Shown here piece by piece: positions 12,233-24,121 of a stretch of DNA of 64,000 nucleotides (within the stretch, counting starts at the first letter, position 1; each line of letters starts with the position of its first letter). Source of the stretch: Chamaecrista fasciculata (Eukaryota > Streptophyta > Magnoliopsida > Fabales > Fabaceae). Below the pieces are notes generated by a model, which worked only from the letters and a program-made list of their open reading frames with translations, was not told the DNA's origin and ran no database searches. Where the stretch lies: assembly GCA_003254925.1 (NCBI GenBank), contig QANZ01055518.1, positions 1 through 64,000 of the forward strand, written 5' to 3'. The translations under genes were made by a program, and so were the position numbers.

Positions 12233-12690
12233 GGCTAAAGTGCATTTTTGGTCCCATAATTTTGGCAAAGATTTCAATTTGGTCCCATAACTTTTTTCGT
12301 TGCAATTTTGGTCCCATAACTTTGGCAAAGGTCTCAATTTGGTCTCATAACTTTTTTTGTTGCAATTTTAGTCCCATAACTTTTGAAAACGTCTCATCGT
12401 TGGTCCCAATACTGATTTCCATCCATTGTCTGCCGCTAAAGATGATCTGACATACTGAGTTAGATGATGACGTGGAAAATATGGGTGAAGGTATGGGACG
12501 GGTAGAAATCAGCTTGGGACCAACGGTGAGACGTTTTTAGAAGTTATGGGACCAAAATTGCAACAAAAAAAGTTATGGGACCAAATTGAGACCTTTGCTA
12601 AAGTTATGAGACCAAAATTGCAACAAAAAAAGTTATGAGACCAAATTGAAACCTTTGCCAAAGTTATGGGACCAAAAATGCACTTTAGCC
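12233..12690. mobile_element. Foldback MITE, Mutator-like, with 9-bp target duplication
   Basis: A 458-bp non-coding element. The left end ggctaaagtgcatttttggt is mirrored at the right end (tgcactttagcc). The arms run about 165 bp and are near-perfect inverted repeats, each built of two roughly 70-bp internal repeats containing ggtcccataactttt. The identical 9-mer ttctttaaa flanks it at 12224-12232 and 12691-12699. A 9-bp duplication is the mark of Mutator superfamily insertion. It lies in the promoter side of the divergently placed protease gene. Confidence 0.85.
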
Positions 12691-13029
12691 TTCTTTAAAT
12701 AATCCATCTATTCCATTTAAATAAAAAGGGCCAAAAGTATAATTTTGATCCTTTATCTTTTGGTCAATTCTAAATCAGATTCTTTTTTTTTTTTTCTTTT
12801 TACAGAGTTGGTTTCATATATTTTTGTTAGGTTGCAAATCAATCTATTGTTTTTCTTTTATATAGATTTGGTCTCATATTTTTATGTCAGATTGTAGATA
12901 TGGTCTCACATATTTGTAAAATTTTTTACTTTTAGCCTCATTCTAAATTTCGTACATATCCTTTTGTTAAGTATGACGTGGATAAGCTAACAGGAGATCT
13001 TGATCCATTGTTTTTTTTTTTATGATATT

Positions 13030-13815
13030 GTCTTAGTCGGAGACTTCAAAGGCGAAGTCAATGCAACATTAGAGAGGTGAAGACAAGCTTTGGATCTTTC
13101 CGTATCAGTAAAAGTAAGACAAAGTTTATTGCGTGGAAGTTCAGTTGCAGAGAAGAGGATCCTACAAATGTTGTGAAACTTGGAGATAATCAGTTATGAG
13201 AAATCACAAGCTTTAAGTATTTGGGAACGATATTGCAGAGCAAAGGGGAAATAGAAGAGGATGTTAATCATAAGATTCAAGGTGGATGAAATGGAGAAAG
13301 GCCTCGAGGGGTTATCTGTGATAAAAAAGTGCCGCGTAAACTAAAAGGAAAATTTTACTGCACGACAACAAGACCTGCTTTATTGTATGGTACTGAATGT
13401 TGGGTGATAAAAGGGCAGCACGAGTAGAAATTCAACATGACTGAGATGAGAATGCTTCGTTGGATGTGTGGTCATACTATTAAGGATAAGATCAGGAATG
13501 AGGTCATCAAAGAGGAGGTTGGTGTGGCACCTATCATTGAAAAATTGGTTGAAACACACCTTAGGTGGCTTGGGAATGTGCAAAGAAGATCTTTAGAAGC
13601 CCTAGCTTGCAGAGTTGATCAAATGGTAGAAAATCCTATAATCCGGGAAGAGGAAGAACTAAAAAAACTATTCAATAAATGATCCTGAAAGATATAGTTA
13701 TCAATAACTTTACGATTGACATGTGCAAGGATAAAACACGTTGACGTCAATTGATTCATATAGTCAATCCCGAAAAGGCTTTGGTTGTTGTTGTCGTCGT
13801 TGTCGTCTTTTTCTA
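13030..13815 (+). mobile_element. Dead RTE-type LINE fragment (C-terminal end of the RT ORF)
   Basis: Translation in broken frames gives YDDIVLVGDFKGEVNATLE, then FKYLGTILQSKGEIEEDV, WMKWRKAS and EMRMLRWMCGHT, the order seen in the C-terminal third of plant RTE-clade reverse transcriptase ORFs. The longest open piece is 13437-13682. In-frame stops and frameshifts show it is dead. The 3' end carries a ttgttgttgtcgtcgttgtc microsatellite (about 13784-13805), typical of RTE elements, which end in short repeats rather than poly(A). It is 5' truncated and begins right at the catalytic YxDD region. Confidence 0.8.
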
Positions 13816-14169
13816 AAATAAACATTTTTTAGCTATATGAATATAAAAAAAAAATAAATATTAACTTCTCTTCTCTTCTCCCTAAATAAAGAATTCATCT
13901 AATATTTTTATCACATAAATAATAAATTTCTTCTCTAAACCATTAGCGTACATAAAATTTACCGGTTTTATTTATTTATTTATGCTTTTTTTAACAAATT
14001 TATTTATTTATTTATGCTTTGACTTTAAATAAATGTAAGAAGTCTCAACTTTGCATTTACCTTTTGGTCATATTTAGAATATTTTTGACAAAAATATTGG
14101 CGAATGTTTTCGTTCTTTTTCCTCCTACGTCGTGATTTTCACTGTTTCAAATTACAGCCCAGTAGCCTT

Positions 14170-14334
14170 ATGACCAAGAAGAAGTAACTCAGAAGCTTCA
14201 CCAGCTTGGGAATTTTACTGAGAAAAAGCGTTATTTTAGATTCGCATACTTTTCCACCTGACTTTCCGAGACTGAATTTTCCGATTCCAATGGCCGTTGC
14301 CAAGGGGAAACTGAAGCCAGAGTCTCCGAATTAA
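14170..14334 (+). promoter_or_regulatory. Two short upstream ORFs before VHA-a1
   Basis: Within 240 nt of the VHA-a1 start are ATG-initiated ORFs of 5 codons (14170-14187, MTKKK) and 14 codons (14290-14334, [14 protein letters not shown]), both closed before the main ATG. Whether they lie in the mRNA depends on the unknown transcription start. If transcribed, they could reduce or tune translation. Confidence 0.3.
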
Positions 14335-14405
14335 CGTTACCAAAACTCACAGACAAGGTTTCAGATCTGAAGCAAAGATCCATTTCCTGCTTGTTTCCCG
14401 CGAAA

Positions 14406-17400
14406 ATGGAGCGGTTCATCGATAACTTGCCGCCGATGGATCTGATGCGCTCCGAGAAGATGACCTTCGTTCAGCTTATCATGCCTGTTGAGTCCGCTCA
14501 CCGAGCCATCTCTTATTTGGGCGAACTTGGCCTCCTCCAATTCCGAGATGTAAGTTCCCGCTCAGATCCGAACTTGTTTCCGGCTAACTATGTCATTTTT
14601 GCTTGCCTTTTCCTCCTCCTCCTCCTCTGTTTTACGCGGGAGAGAATTCGAGGGTATGTTGGAGTTAAGCTATTGTTTAAGTATAAACATGGTTGAATGT
14701 AAATTCCTTGGAATCTAGTTTTAGTGTAAATATGTTGATTGTATTAGTTTCAGTAGAGTTGACCGCGGGCCACAAAGGATGATGGGATTACAGCATTGAG
14801 GGATTCAACGTTGAGTGTAAATTCCAATATGTTGATTACTGGAGGCCTCTTTGTTGTTTTTTTTGTGAGTGATTTAATTGTTGGATCTGATTATGATTTG
14901 AGAGGTGCAATTTTACCTTAATCTTGAGTTAAGTTTAATGTTGGTCATCACTCATTACTTGACTAGGATACCTAAAGTTATGCATGATAGATGATTTCTC
15001 AAGTTATGGAGATTTTTCGAATTCATTGAAGGTAGTTAATACCTTGTTTCAGTGGTTCAGATGTGATGACTGCGGTTTGAGTTCCAACTGCTGTTGAATC
15101 ATTGTCTTGCATATTAGTTTCTTACTCACATCCATGCTGGTTTAGAAGATCAATGTTAGAAGCCTGTTTAATCCGTTCCTTTGAAATTAGATTGTGTGTC
15201 AATGTATGTGCTACTACTGTTGGTGATGGTAAATTCGACTTATAATTCAGGACAAAATGGTTTAGTACGTCTATCAGTAACGTCAAGGGGACTGTTGCTA
15301 AGGTTTACCCATTGTATATATATGCCGTGCAAATTAGGTGTTATTTTGTGTTATCCTATCCATACACAAACCTTAACTTAAAATTTATAAAGTTATGTTT
15401 AGTGGGTTGTTAAAGTTTCAAACTCCCTCAGTCCTTTATTTATTTATTTACCAATTGAAAAATAAAAAGTGGATTGACATGCAAAACACAGGTTGTTTAC
15501 ACGTTAGGTTGTTTACAATTATTATTTAGAATGATGTAGGACAATATTTGTAAGTGATAGACCCAGTAATCCACACATATAAGAAGAGAAAGGTGAAGTA
15601 AAGAAGGGCCCAAAGTGGCTGAGAATGGGGCCGTTGGGTCTGAGATTAATGGGAAAGGGCCAATTGGGCGAGAAAAGAATGCAAAGTTGAGCAAGGAAGG
15701 ACAGAAGGATGCTGACATGGCATAATGGCCTCTGTCCTGCCATGGGAGTGCCGAGTGTGTAGGTTTCTGTCAGGGAGGTATTTTAGTAGGTTCTGTGGCA
15801 GGCTTTGGAAGGGAATTGTTAGGTTATCTTTGGGAGAGTACTGGCCTCTCGAATGCCAGGTTCATTTGTGTTTTATCACTGGTTTTCCCTGTGAATGGTG
15901 TCTCTGAGGCACCCTATCATTATCTGTTAATAATACAAATTGCAGGAGTTCTATGAGTTAGTAACTACTTAGTTATGTGTGATGAATGCAGATTGCGGAA
16001 AATATTAGGAGCTATTTGTCTTAGGAGCTGTAGCTCTTCCTTTGTCTAGAAGCTAGGCATTGCATTATCTGAATATGGAAAATTCAATAAACTATTTCAT
16101 GATTCTAATATATCATATCATACATCTGTGAGAAAGGGATCAAAGGTGAGGCTCTTGTTTAAAATGTTCAAAGTGATGACGTCGCAAATTCAATTCTTTC
16201 CTCTTTACTAAGATATTCTGTGGTGGCAACTTTGGAGCTGTGTTAGGAAATATTTGAAGCTTTTTAATTTCCCATGTTATGTAGAGAAAATAGCCAAGTA
16301 ATTTTTGGCCTTGCAAAATTTTCTGGATTAAATATCTGGTATTTTCTTTAATCATTGCATTTCTGATAGACATTTATTTCCCCTTTTCAGTTAAATGATG
16401 ATAAAAGCCCCTTCCAGAGAACGTTTGTCAACCAGGTAATTTTCACAGTACTCATTGATCCTGTTGCATTCTGAATGCCTTAAGTTACGGCTTAGTTATT
16501 GAGTGGTAACTGATTAGTATAATTTGTGGATATTAGTACCAACAGGGGTTGGGTCTAGCGGAAGAGGTTAGTCTCCCATAAGTAGTGAACTCAGGTTTGA
16601 ATTCCCGCTGGGAGAGATACCTATGGGAAACCAAAAAAAAAAATTTGTGGATATTAGTATGTAGTTGGGATTTGGGTATTCATTGTAGCTACAATTTGAT
16701 TAATTTTTTATATAATAAGAAAAAAGGACAATCAATATTATATCTCACTTAACGTAAATCTTATGCTTTATTTCTTCTAGATCTCAGAGTTTTACTTTGA
16801 AGACATTGGTTGGGTAGTTATCTGGTTTCTCTTTAGATTTATGTTCTATAAAAATAATACATAGAAACCATAAAATATTTTATGCTATCATATCTGTAAA
16901 TATAATAAACATGGTTGGCTAGCTAGTTCTTATCATGAGTTATTTGTATTTATACTGAACTTCTTCTAATGGTTTAAAAATTTTCTGCCATCATATTTGT
17001 AATCTTAACTAAAAATGTTTTATTTAAAGGACAAAGAAGTATTCAAAGAATTTTAAAATTGAATCATAAAAGGGACTGACACGCAGAGTCTGGCAGTTCA
17101 TATTTAGACTAAACATATTGTGATCTAACATCAGAAGTCTTAATTTTAAACAGTACTTGCAAGTTTCGAAATTGATATTGTTTCACTATTGCTGATATCG
17201 GCAGCTTCTCTTTTATGACAGGTAAAGCGATGTGCAGAAATGTCAAGAAAGCTACGATTCTTCAAGGAGCAAATCAACAAAGCTGGTGTGATGTCTTCTG
17301 CTAATTCGGTTGTGGGACCTGATATTGAACTGGAGGAACTAGAGGTTCCATTCTATCTTATTGCAACTTCCCTTGGATATAATAGGTGTCTTTGGCTTTG

Positions 17401-20400
17401 CATCAAGTTGGTGCTTAGCAATTTGCCATTTCAGATAAGGATCCTCCCTCCTCAATCTTACAATATTTATCTGTTGGATCTTTGTTATATCAGATACAAC
17501 TTGCTGAACATGAACACGAGTTAAATGAAATGAACTCTAATAGTGAGAAACTCAGGCAGTCATATAACGAGCTCCTGGAGTTCAAGATTGTATTGCAAAA
17601 GGTAAGAATTCTATGCTTTTTGTGCTGACAATATTCTCTTGTTACTTTTAAAATTTGAAGTGCGAGAGAATTCTATATCTCCTGCCTATTTCAGTTTCAA
17701 TAGTTTTCCTGTTTGAGCTCACTTGGAGAGTGTGGCTTTTCTGATCATGAATAAGCATAAATTATTTTCTTTACTTCATTCAAGTTTCTACTCTAATACT
17801 GGTTTTATGTGTTTTGACAAATTCAGAGATGGTACTTTGTAATGTATTAATGTGATCCTATTATATTAAACACAAAACCTTCCTTTATCCTTTCTATTGT
17901 ATGCATGACAATTTTTGTGGACAAATCTCAGGCATGTGGTTTTCTTCTGTCGAGTCATGGCCATGTTGCATTAGAGGAGAGAGAACTGGAGGAGTTCAAT
18001 AATGATGATCATGTTGTAACTGCATCTTTGCTTGAACAGGTTCCTCTTAAGTCCTCAATCATCTCAGACATTTTTCATTTATGAGAAGAGCGGATGCTGT
18101 TCTTAGTTATATAACTAAATTTTTTCTTTTGACTACAGTTTAATAAATTGTTTGTTTTACAGGACATGAGCCATGGACCTTCAAATCAATCTGGTTTACG
18201 ATTTATAAGTGGGATAATTTGTAAATCCAAAGTTCTTAGGTTTGAGAGAATGTTGTTTCGTGCTACAAGAGGCAATATGCTTTTCAACCAGGCACCAGCT
18301 GATGAGAAAATCATGGATCCTGTTTCAACAGAGATGGTTTTCTTCTTTCTTGTTACTCAATTACTTTGAAAAGGCCTGATTATTTGGCTATATTATTTTT
18401 TTGTCTGCAACATAGATAATTAGTTTAACTTGCTATTACCTTGACTTATTTTATGTCCTGCTGGATTTTCCCATCACTTCATTTTCTATGTTATAACTAT
18501 CAGATCTTGAACTGTCCCTTTCAGATTGAGAAAACAGTGTTCGTTGTGTTTTTCTCTGGGGAGCAGACAAGAACAAAGATTCTGAAAATCTGTGAGGCAT
18601 TTGGTGCAAATTGTTACCCTGTTCCTGAGGATATACGTAAACAGAGGCAAATAACTAGGGAGGTTAGTATGCTCACAGTGAAGTTCTGAAAGATTAGCAT
18701 ACAAAGATATTATTTCTGGCCTCTTCAACCATGTTAGACTCTTCTGTGTTTTGTTTTAGTTTTATATATTCTCATATTAAAGCAAAGGGGAAAAAGTGTG
18801 CCTTTGGTATGATTTGGCCTATTTGGGACTTCCATTTGAAAGATAAAGAAAACTTCTTAGTCTCTTAGTTACATATTTCGAAATTTCACATCATCCTTGG
18901 TCATGGACTGTCTTCAATTTTGCAAGTTGCAACTTTTAGCACCAATTACCGAATTTAAATCCAACTATTTTGACTTTAAAGATTTATTTTACATTCTAAA
19001 GACTTTGTTTACATGCCCTTTTAAGAGGAGGGNGGGCGGGTGGGGTGGGGTGGGGTGTTGGAAGAGTAGTGTTCAAACTGATTGTAGTCAACTATGCCTT
19101 GTACTGAATGTTGAAATTTCATGGCTTCTGCTTGAAAACTTCACATTTTGGTGACAGGTATCATCACGTCTTGTTGACTTAGAAGCAACCTTGGATGCTG
19201 GTATAAGGCACCGGAATAAGGCTCTTGCTTCCGTAGGTGGTCATCTAGCAAAATGGATATATTTGGTAAAATCTAACATGTTCCCTCTATTTGTCTTCTT
19301 TCTTGGATTTGCTTGTTTCTTCCCCTTAATCTGCAAAATGATTTAAACTGCAGATTAACTGTGTTGAAGTGAGAGATAGTTAATAGAAATAGTAGCTCTC
19401 ATCCTTATTATTTTGTCCTAGGTAAGAAGAGAAAAGGCTGTGTATGATACATTGAACATGCTCAACTTTGATGTCACAAAAAAATGTCTCGTTGGAGAGG
19501 GATGGTGCCCCATATTTGCAAAATCGCAGGTACTTATGTATTACTTTGTTTTTTAATCCTCGCTAACTCCATTAAATTTGAGTATTTAAGACTTCTTTCG
19601 AGTTTTGATTTATACTCTCAAATAAAGGATTGCACCTAATGATTTAACAGATTCAGGAGGCCCTGCATCGTGCAACTTTTGATTGTAATTCTCAAGTTGG
19701 CATAATCTTTCATCCAATGGATGCAGTGGAATCACCACCTACTTATTTTAGAACAAACCGTTTCACAAGTGCATATCAGGAAATTGTTGATGCATATGGG
19801 TGAGCCTAATACCTGCTTTGTTCAATAGCAGCAATATGAGTATGTCAGTGTCATGGAGTTTGTTTTGAGATTGTTTTCTAGAGGAATATCTTACAAAAGT
19901 GGATGAACTGGAAGATGTTTTCTGCTCCTGATTTGCTTCTAAACTTAATAGTTTGATATCTATCTAAGAGCATGTAAAACTTCATAAGCTGTTAAGTTAT
20001 ATTGTATCCCTGTGATTTGTTTGCTTCATATAAGGTTGTCATCCTTATTTGATTCAATAGGGGTGTCATCGCTGAAATGAACTATTAATCTTATAAGCTG
20101 TTACTTCCTTCGCTTGTAGCCATGATAATTGATAAAATTCCTGACGATCCTTTTTACCTGGCAGTGTTGCAAGATACCAAGAAGCAAATCCTTCTGTTTA
20201 CACTGTAATTACATTCCCATTTCTTTTTGCGGTGATGTTTGGTGACTGGGGTCATGGAATTTGCCTGTTGCTGGGAGCATTAGTTCTTATAGCACGTGAG
20301 AGCAAGCTCAGCATGCAGGTAGTTTCTTTCTATTCAAGCCTTAATTGAAGTAAAAAACTAAAAACAAAAGGATTCCCACATACACAAAAAAAAAAAATGA

Positions 20401-23025
20401 TTGTAATATATATGGTATACCTGTGGTGAATAAAAGCTTTTATGAGATACCCCTAATTTTTATATTCTTCTTTTTCCATGCGTATCTGACTAGTATTAGG
20501 GTCATCATAACTTATTCTCCTTTGATGTGCTCTTGGAGTCTTGGTATTGCATTTAACTAGCTAAGAGTCCTATATCATTCCATCAGAAACTTGGAAGCTT
20601 TATGGAGATGCTCTTTGGAGGGCGCTATGTGCTTCTTTTGATGTCACTGTTTTCAATCTATTGCGGGCTAATCTACAATGAATTCTTCTCTGTCCCTTTT
20701 CACATATTTGGTAAATCTGCTTATACATGCCGAGATACCTCATGCAGGTGTGTTCTATTTCTTTCCAGCTTTTAATCTTGGAGCTAGTTAAGTGCTTCAT
20801 TACTTGTTGACGTCTAATGTCTCTACTATTTCTTAAGTTGACATGTTTGCTCAGCATTTCTCAACTTCAACGGAATTTATTATTATTTAACTAGATAAGT
20901 GGTTAGAACTTCTCTACTTTTTTTTGGGTTAATGCAACATATTTAGTTTGAACATGACTCAATCTGATACAGGATAATCAATCAATTTATTTGCTATGGA
21001 CCTATGGTATAATGTTGATTTTAATTATTCTTCTGCTAACGTGGACCACAAAATCATGTAAAGGATCTTGTATGACAACATCAGCTTTCTGTGGTGATAG
21101 TTCTAAGATAGTTGCCATAACATATATCATGTGTGCATGTGTATATCTATTTACTTCATTATTATTAGGGACCATCTGATTGACATGTTGAACCTTTGCA
21201 GTCTGCTGCATAGCTCTGTCTATTTATTCTTTTCCTTCTAAACTTTTATGAACTTGGGCTTTTATATATGGGCTTGGCTGAGCATGTATGTGTAGGAAAG
21301 TTTTCTTTGGCAAGGTTTTAGCCATGGTGCTATGGTGCTATAAAATTTTTCATCATTCTCCATCTCTGGTCAGGGATGCACATACTGCTGGCCTAGTCAA
21401 AACCCGAGATCCATACCCGTTTGGAGTGGATCCCAGCTGGCGTGGAAGTCGTTCAGAATTGCCTTTTCTAAACTCTCTCAAGATGAAGATGTCCATTCTC
21501 TTGGGTGTGGCACAGATGAACTTAGGAATTATATTAAGTTACTTCAATGCGCACTTCTTTGGGAATTCATTGGATATAAGGTATCTCTCTCTCTCTCTCT
21601 GGCATGGCCTCGGAAACTATCTAATACTTTGCTTTCTTTTTAGTAGTTTTTTAACTCTTAACTTAATCTCCATGTTGTTAGGTACCAGTTTGTGCCGCAG
21701 ATGATTTTCCTTAACAGTCTATTTGGGTATCTTTCCCTTCTTATTGTTGTTAAGTGGTGTACTGGCTCTCAAGCAGACCTCTACCATGTGATGATTTACA
21801 TGTTTTTAAGCCCTACTGACGAGCTTGGTGAGAATCAGTTATTCTGGGGCCAAAGGCCACTTCAGGTGTTATTCTAATTCATTTCTTCATTGTTGCCAAT
21901 TGAATTATAGTTTTACTATTTACTGGTCGTCATCATTCTGAATTAATGCTCATCTTATACAGATAGTATTGTTGCTTTTGGCCGTAATTGCAGTTCCGTG
22001 GATGCTCTTTCCAAAACCTTTTATATTAAAGAAGCTTGAGACAGAGGTACTGCCTTTGGCTTCCTTGTATATGATGTTCATTGCTTGAAAGTACTAAGTT
22101 TACATTCCAAATTTCTATATTATCAGCCCATATATCCACAAATATATGCTTGGAGGCTTGAATTATTGACGTGTTTGGGAAGATTACTAATTTTTTATTC
22201 TGATTATATTGTATAGAGAAATCAAGGACGCGCCTATGCTAGGCTTAACACATCCGAGATGGATCTTGAGGTGGAGCCAGATTCTGCTAGGGCCAGGCCA
22301 CATCACGAGGAATTCAATTTTAGCGAGGTCTTTGTTCACCAAATGATCCACTCCATAGAGTTTGTTCTTGGTGCAGTTTCAAATACAGCGTCATATCTTA
22401 GACTGTGGGCATTAAGGTTTGGCCATTCATGTTTTTCCTCCATTGCATAAATTCCATATTCTTTACTTCTGTTCCTTGGTTGATATTTGTTAACACTATT
22501 GCAGTTTGGCCCACTCGGAACTTTCTACTGTTTTCTATGAGAAAGTCCTCCTCCTTGCTTGGGGGTAAGTTAAATCCTGTCATTTCACATTTATTTAATT
22601 TTTAAATGTACTTTCAGCCTCTTCATGGTCTTTTTCGATTAGAGATGACTTGCTTCTTAGTGGCCCTTGACTAGTTATGAGGACAGAATCATGGCTAATT
22701 CTCATCTAGGGTTATGACTTTAAGTCTATTTCAGTTTTCAGAATTATCCTTGCAAATAAATCTTTTATATTTATCTGCATCTCTTTTTGGATTCATTTTT
22801 TTCCTCATTTTTCTTACCAGGTATGACAATCTCGTTATTCGGTTAGTGGGACTAGCTGTTTTTGCATTTGCAACTGCCTTTATTCTACTAATGATGGAGA
22901 CCCTCAGTGCTTTCCTTCATGCTCTGCGTCTTCACTGGGTCGAATTTCAAAACAAATTCTACCATGGCGATGGCTACAAGTTCAGACCTTTTTCCTTTGC
23001 CTCTTTAGCAGAGGATGATGATTGA
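14406..23025 (+). CDS. VHA-a1: V-type proton ATPase subunit a, VHA-a1 type, 18 exons
   Basis: Membrane subunit a of the Vo sector, forming the proton half-channels. Exons: 14406-14549, 16391-16435, 17222-17344, 17494-17601, 17932-18039, 18163-18336, 18525-18662, 19158-19265, 19422-19529, 19651-19799, 20165-20318, 20587-20747, 21374-21580, 21682-21865, 21963-22046, 22217-22416, 22505-22564, 22821-23025; phases join to 819 residues. The N-terminal half is cytosolic ([24 protein letters not shown]); the C-terminal half has several membrane segments, starting with [15 protein letters not shown]. The essential channel arginine is Arg727 in [17 protein letters not shown]. The start [18 protein letters not shown] and [11 protein letters not shown] match the trans-Golgi isoform VHA-a1 better than vacuolar a2/a3, as I recall them. 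The exon 3 donor (gag|gttcca) is weak. A poly(A)-like aataaa lies at 23552-23557. Intron 2 holds a SINE. Confidence 0.95.
16539..16641 (+). mobile_element. tRNA-derived SINE in VHA-a1 intron 2, with 18-bp target duplication
   Basis: A body of about 103 bp carries a box A-like tctagcggaagagg (16554-16567) and a box B-like ggtttgaattcc (16594-16605), spaced as in tRNA-type pol III promoters, and ends in an A-run. The identical 18-mer aatttgtggatattagta flanks it at 16521-16538 and 16642-16659. The perfect duplication indicates a recent insertion by LINE-machinery retrotransposition. It is in the sense orientation and far from splice sites. Confidence 0.85.
19034..19055 (+). other. G-run cluster in VHA-a1 intron 7 (G-quadruplex candidate)
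   Basis: The run gggcgggtggggtggggtgg holds at least four G-tracts of 3-4 with single-base loops, the pattern that favours a stable G-quadruplex in DNA or pre-mRNA. It is unusual in this AT-rich intron. An N at 19033 directly beside it may reflect sequencing difficulty. Confidence 0.6.
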
Positions 23026-23659
23026 TCCAGCCATGTCTGTCTTGGTCTCATGGTGAAAAAAGAATACCTGGAAAGATCTGTCACTATTCACATTGGTAGA
23101 AGGAGCACAAAATTGAAATTCACAGGAAGCCCATTTTGTCATTGGGTTTACTTGGTGCTATGCAAATTCTGCTCGATACGATCAAGCAACTAAAAATTCT
23201 GGCTTGTGTTCCTGCGGTTATGCTGGTGTATAAGATCACTGCCAACCTTCATGGAAGGCATCTGTCCAATATTTTGGTTATAGTCTTCTTTTTTTCCCTT
23301 TCTAGGAAACTGAAGAGAATGGAGGGAAATGTTTAGAGCTTTAGTCTAATTTTTGTAGAGAAGCGGGGATTCATCATAGAATGTAACTATTAAATTTTGT
23401 TTGGGGTTACACATATATATACACACGATGTAGCGCCGGTTTTGCTAGGAACTAGCCTTTTTTTCTTGAATGTTTCTTGTAATGACTGATGACAAGCTAT
23501 ACACATTTTTTGTAAGGACTAATCAAAGTAAAATACAGAAGTTGAAGGATTAATAAAACCCTCTGTCTTACCCAGGAGCACAAGTTTAGTGTGGGATTAT
23601 GTCCTTTCCAGCCTCCCTCGTTGAATGATATGAAAGAAAAGAGAAAATGGATGACGATC

Positions 23660-24090
23660 ATTGTGTTAAATGTTTATTAAAATGACTTGGATAGTTTTCT
23701 TTGGTCTTCCTCTTCCCCGGATTATAGGACTCTCTACCATTTGATCAACTCTGCATACCAGGGCCTCTAAAGGTCTTCTTTGCACATGCCTAAACCACCT
23801 AAGGCGTGTTTCGACCAATTTCTCAATGATAGGCGCCACACCAACCTCCTCTCTGATGACTTCATTCCTGATCTTATCCATAACAGTATGACCACACATC
23901 CAACGAAGCATTCTCATCTCAGTCACGTTGAATTTTTGCTCATGTTGCCCTTTTATTGCCCAACATTCAGTACCATACAATAGAGCGGATCTTATTGTCG
24001 TGCGGTAAAATTTTCCTTTTAGTTTAAGCGGCACTTTTTTATCACAGATAACCCCTGAGGCCTTTCTCCACTTCATCCAACCTGTTACAC
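23660..24090 (-). mobile_element. Dead RTE-type LINE fragment, antisense copy
   Basis: On the minus strand the frame 23666-24127 reads WMKWRKASGVICDKKVPLKL, then LLYGTECWAIKGQHEQKF, EMRMLRWMCGHTVMDKIRNE and IRGRGRPKKT: the C-terminal end of a plant RTE-clade reverse transcriptase ORF, closely related to the copy at 13030-13815. It is truncated at both ends. The part of the frame beyond about 24084 is unrelated sequence running into the foldback element. Confidence 0.8.
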
Positions 24091-24121
24091 AAAAAAAAAC
24101 TTCTCTTATTATTTTACATCG

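Noticed and set aside
12262..12450. 62-codon frame with repeated IWSHNFF peptide
   Set aside because: A translation of the internal repeats of the foldback element, not a protein.
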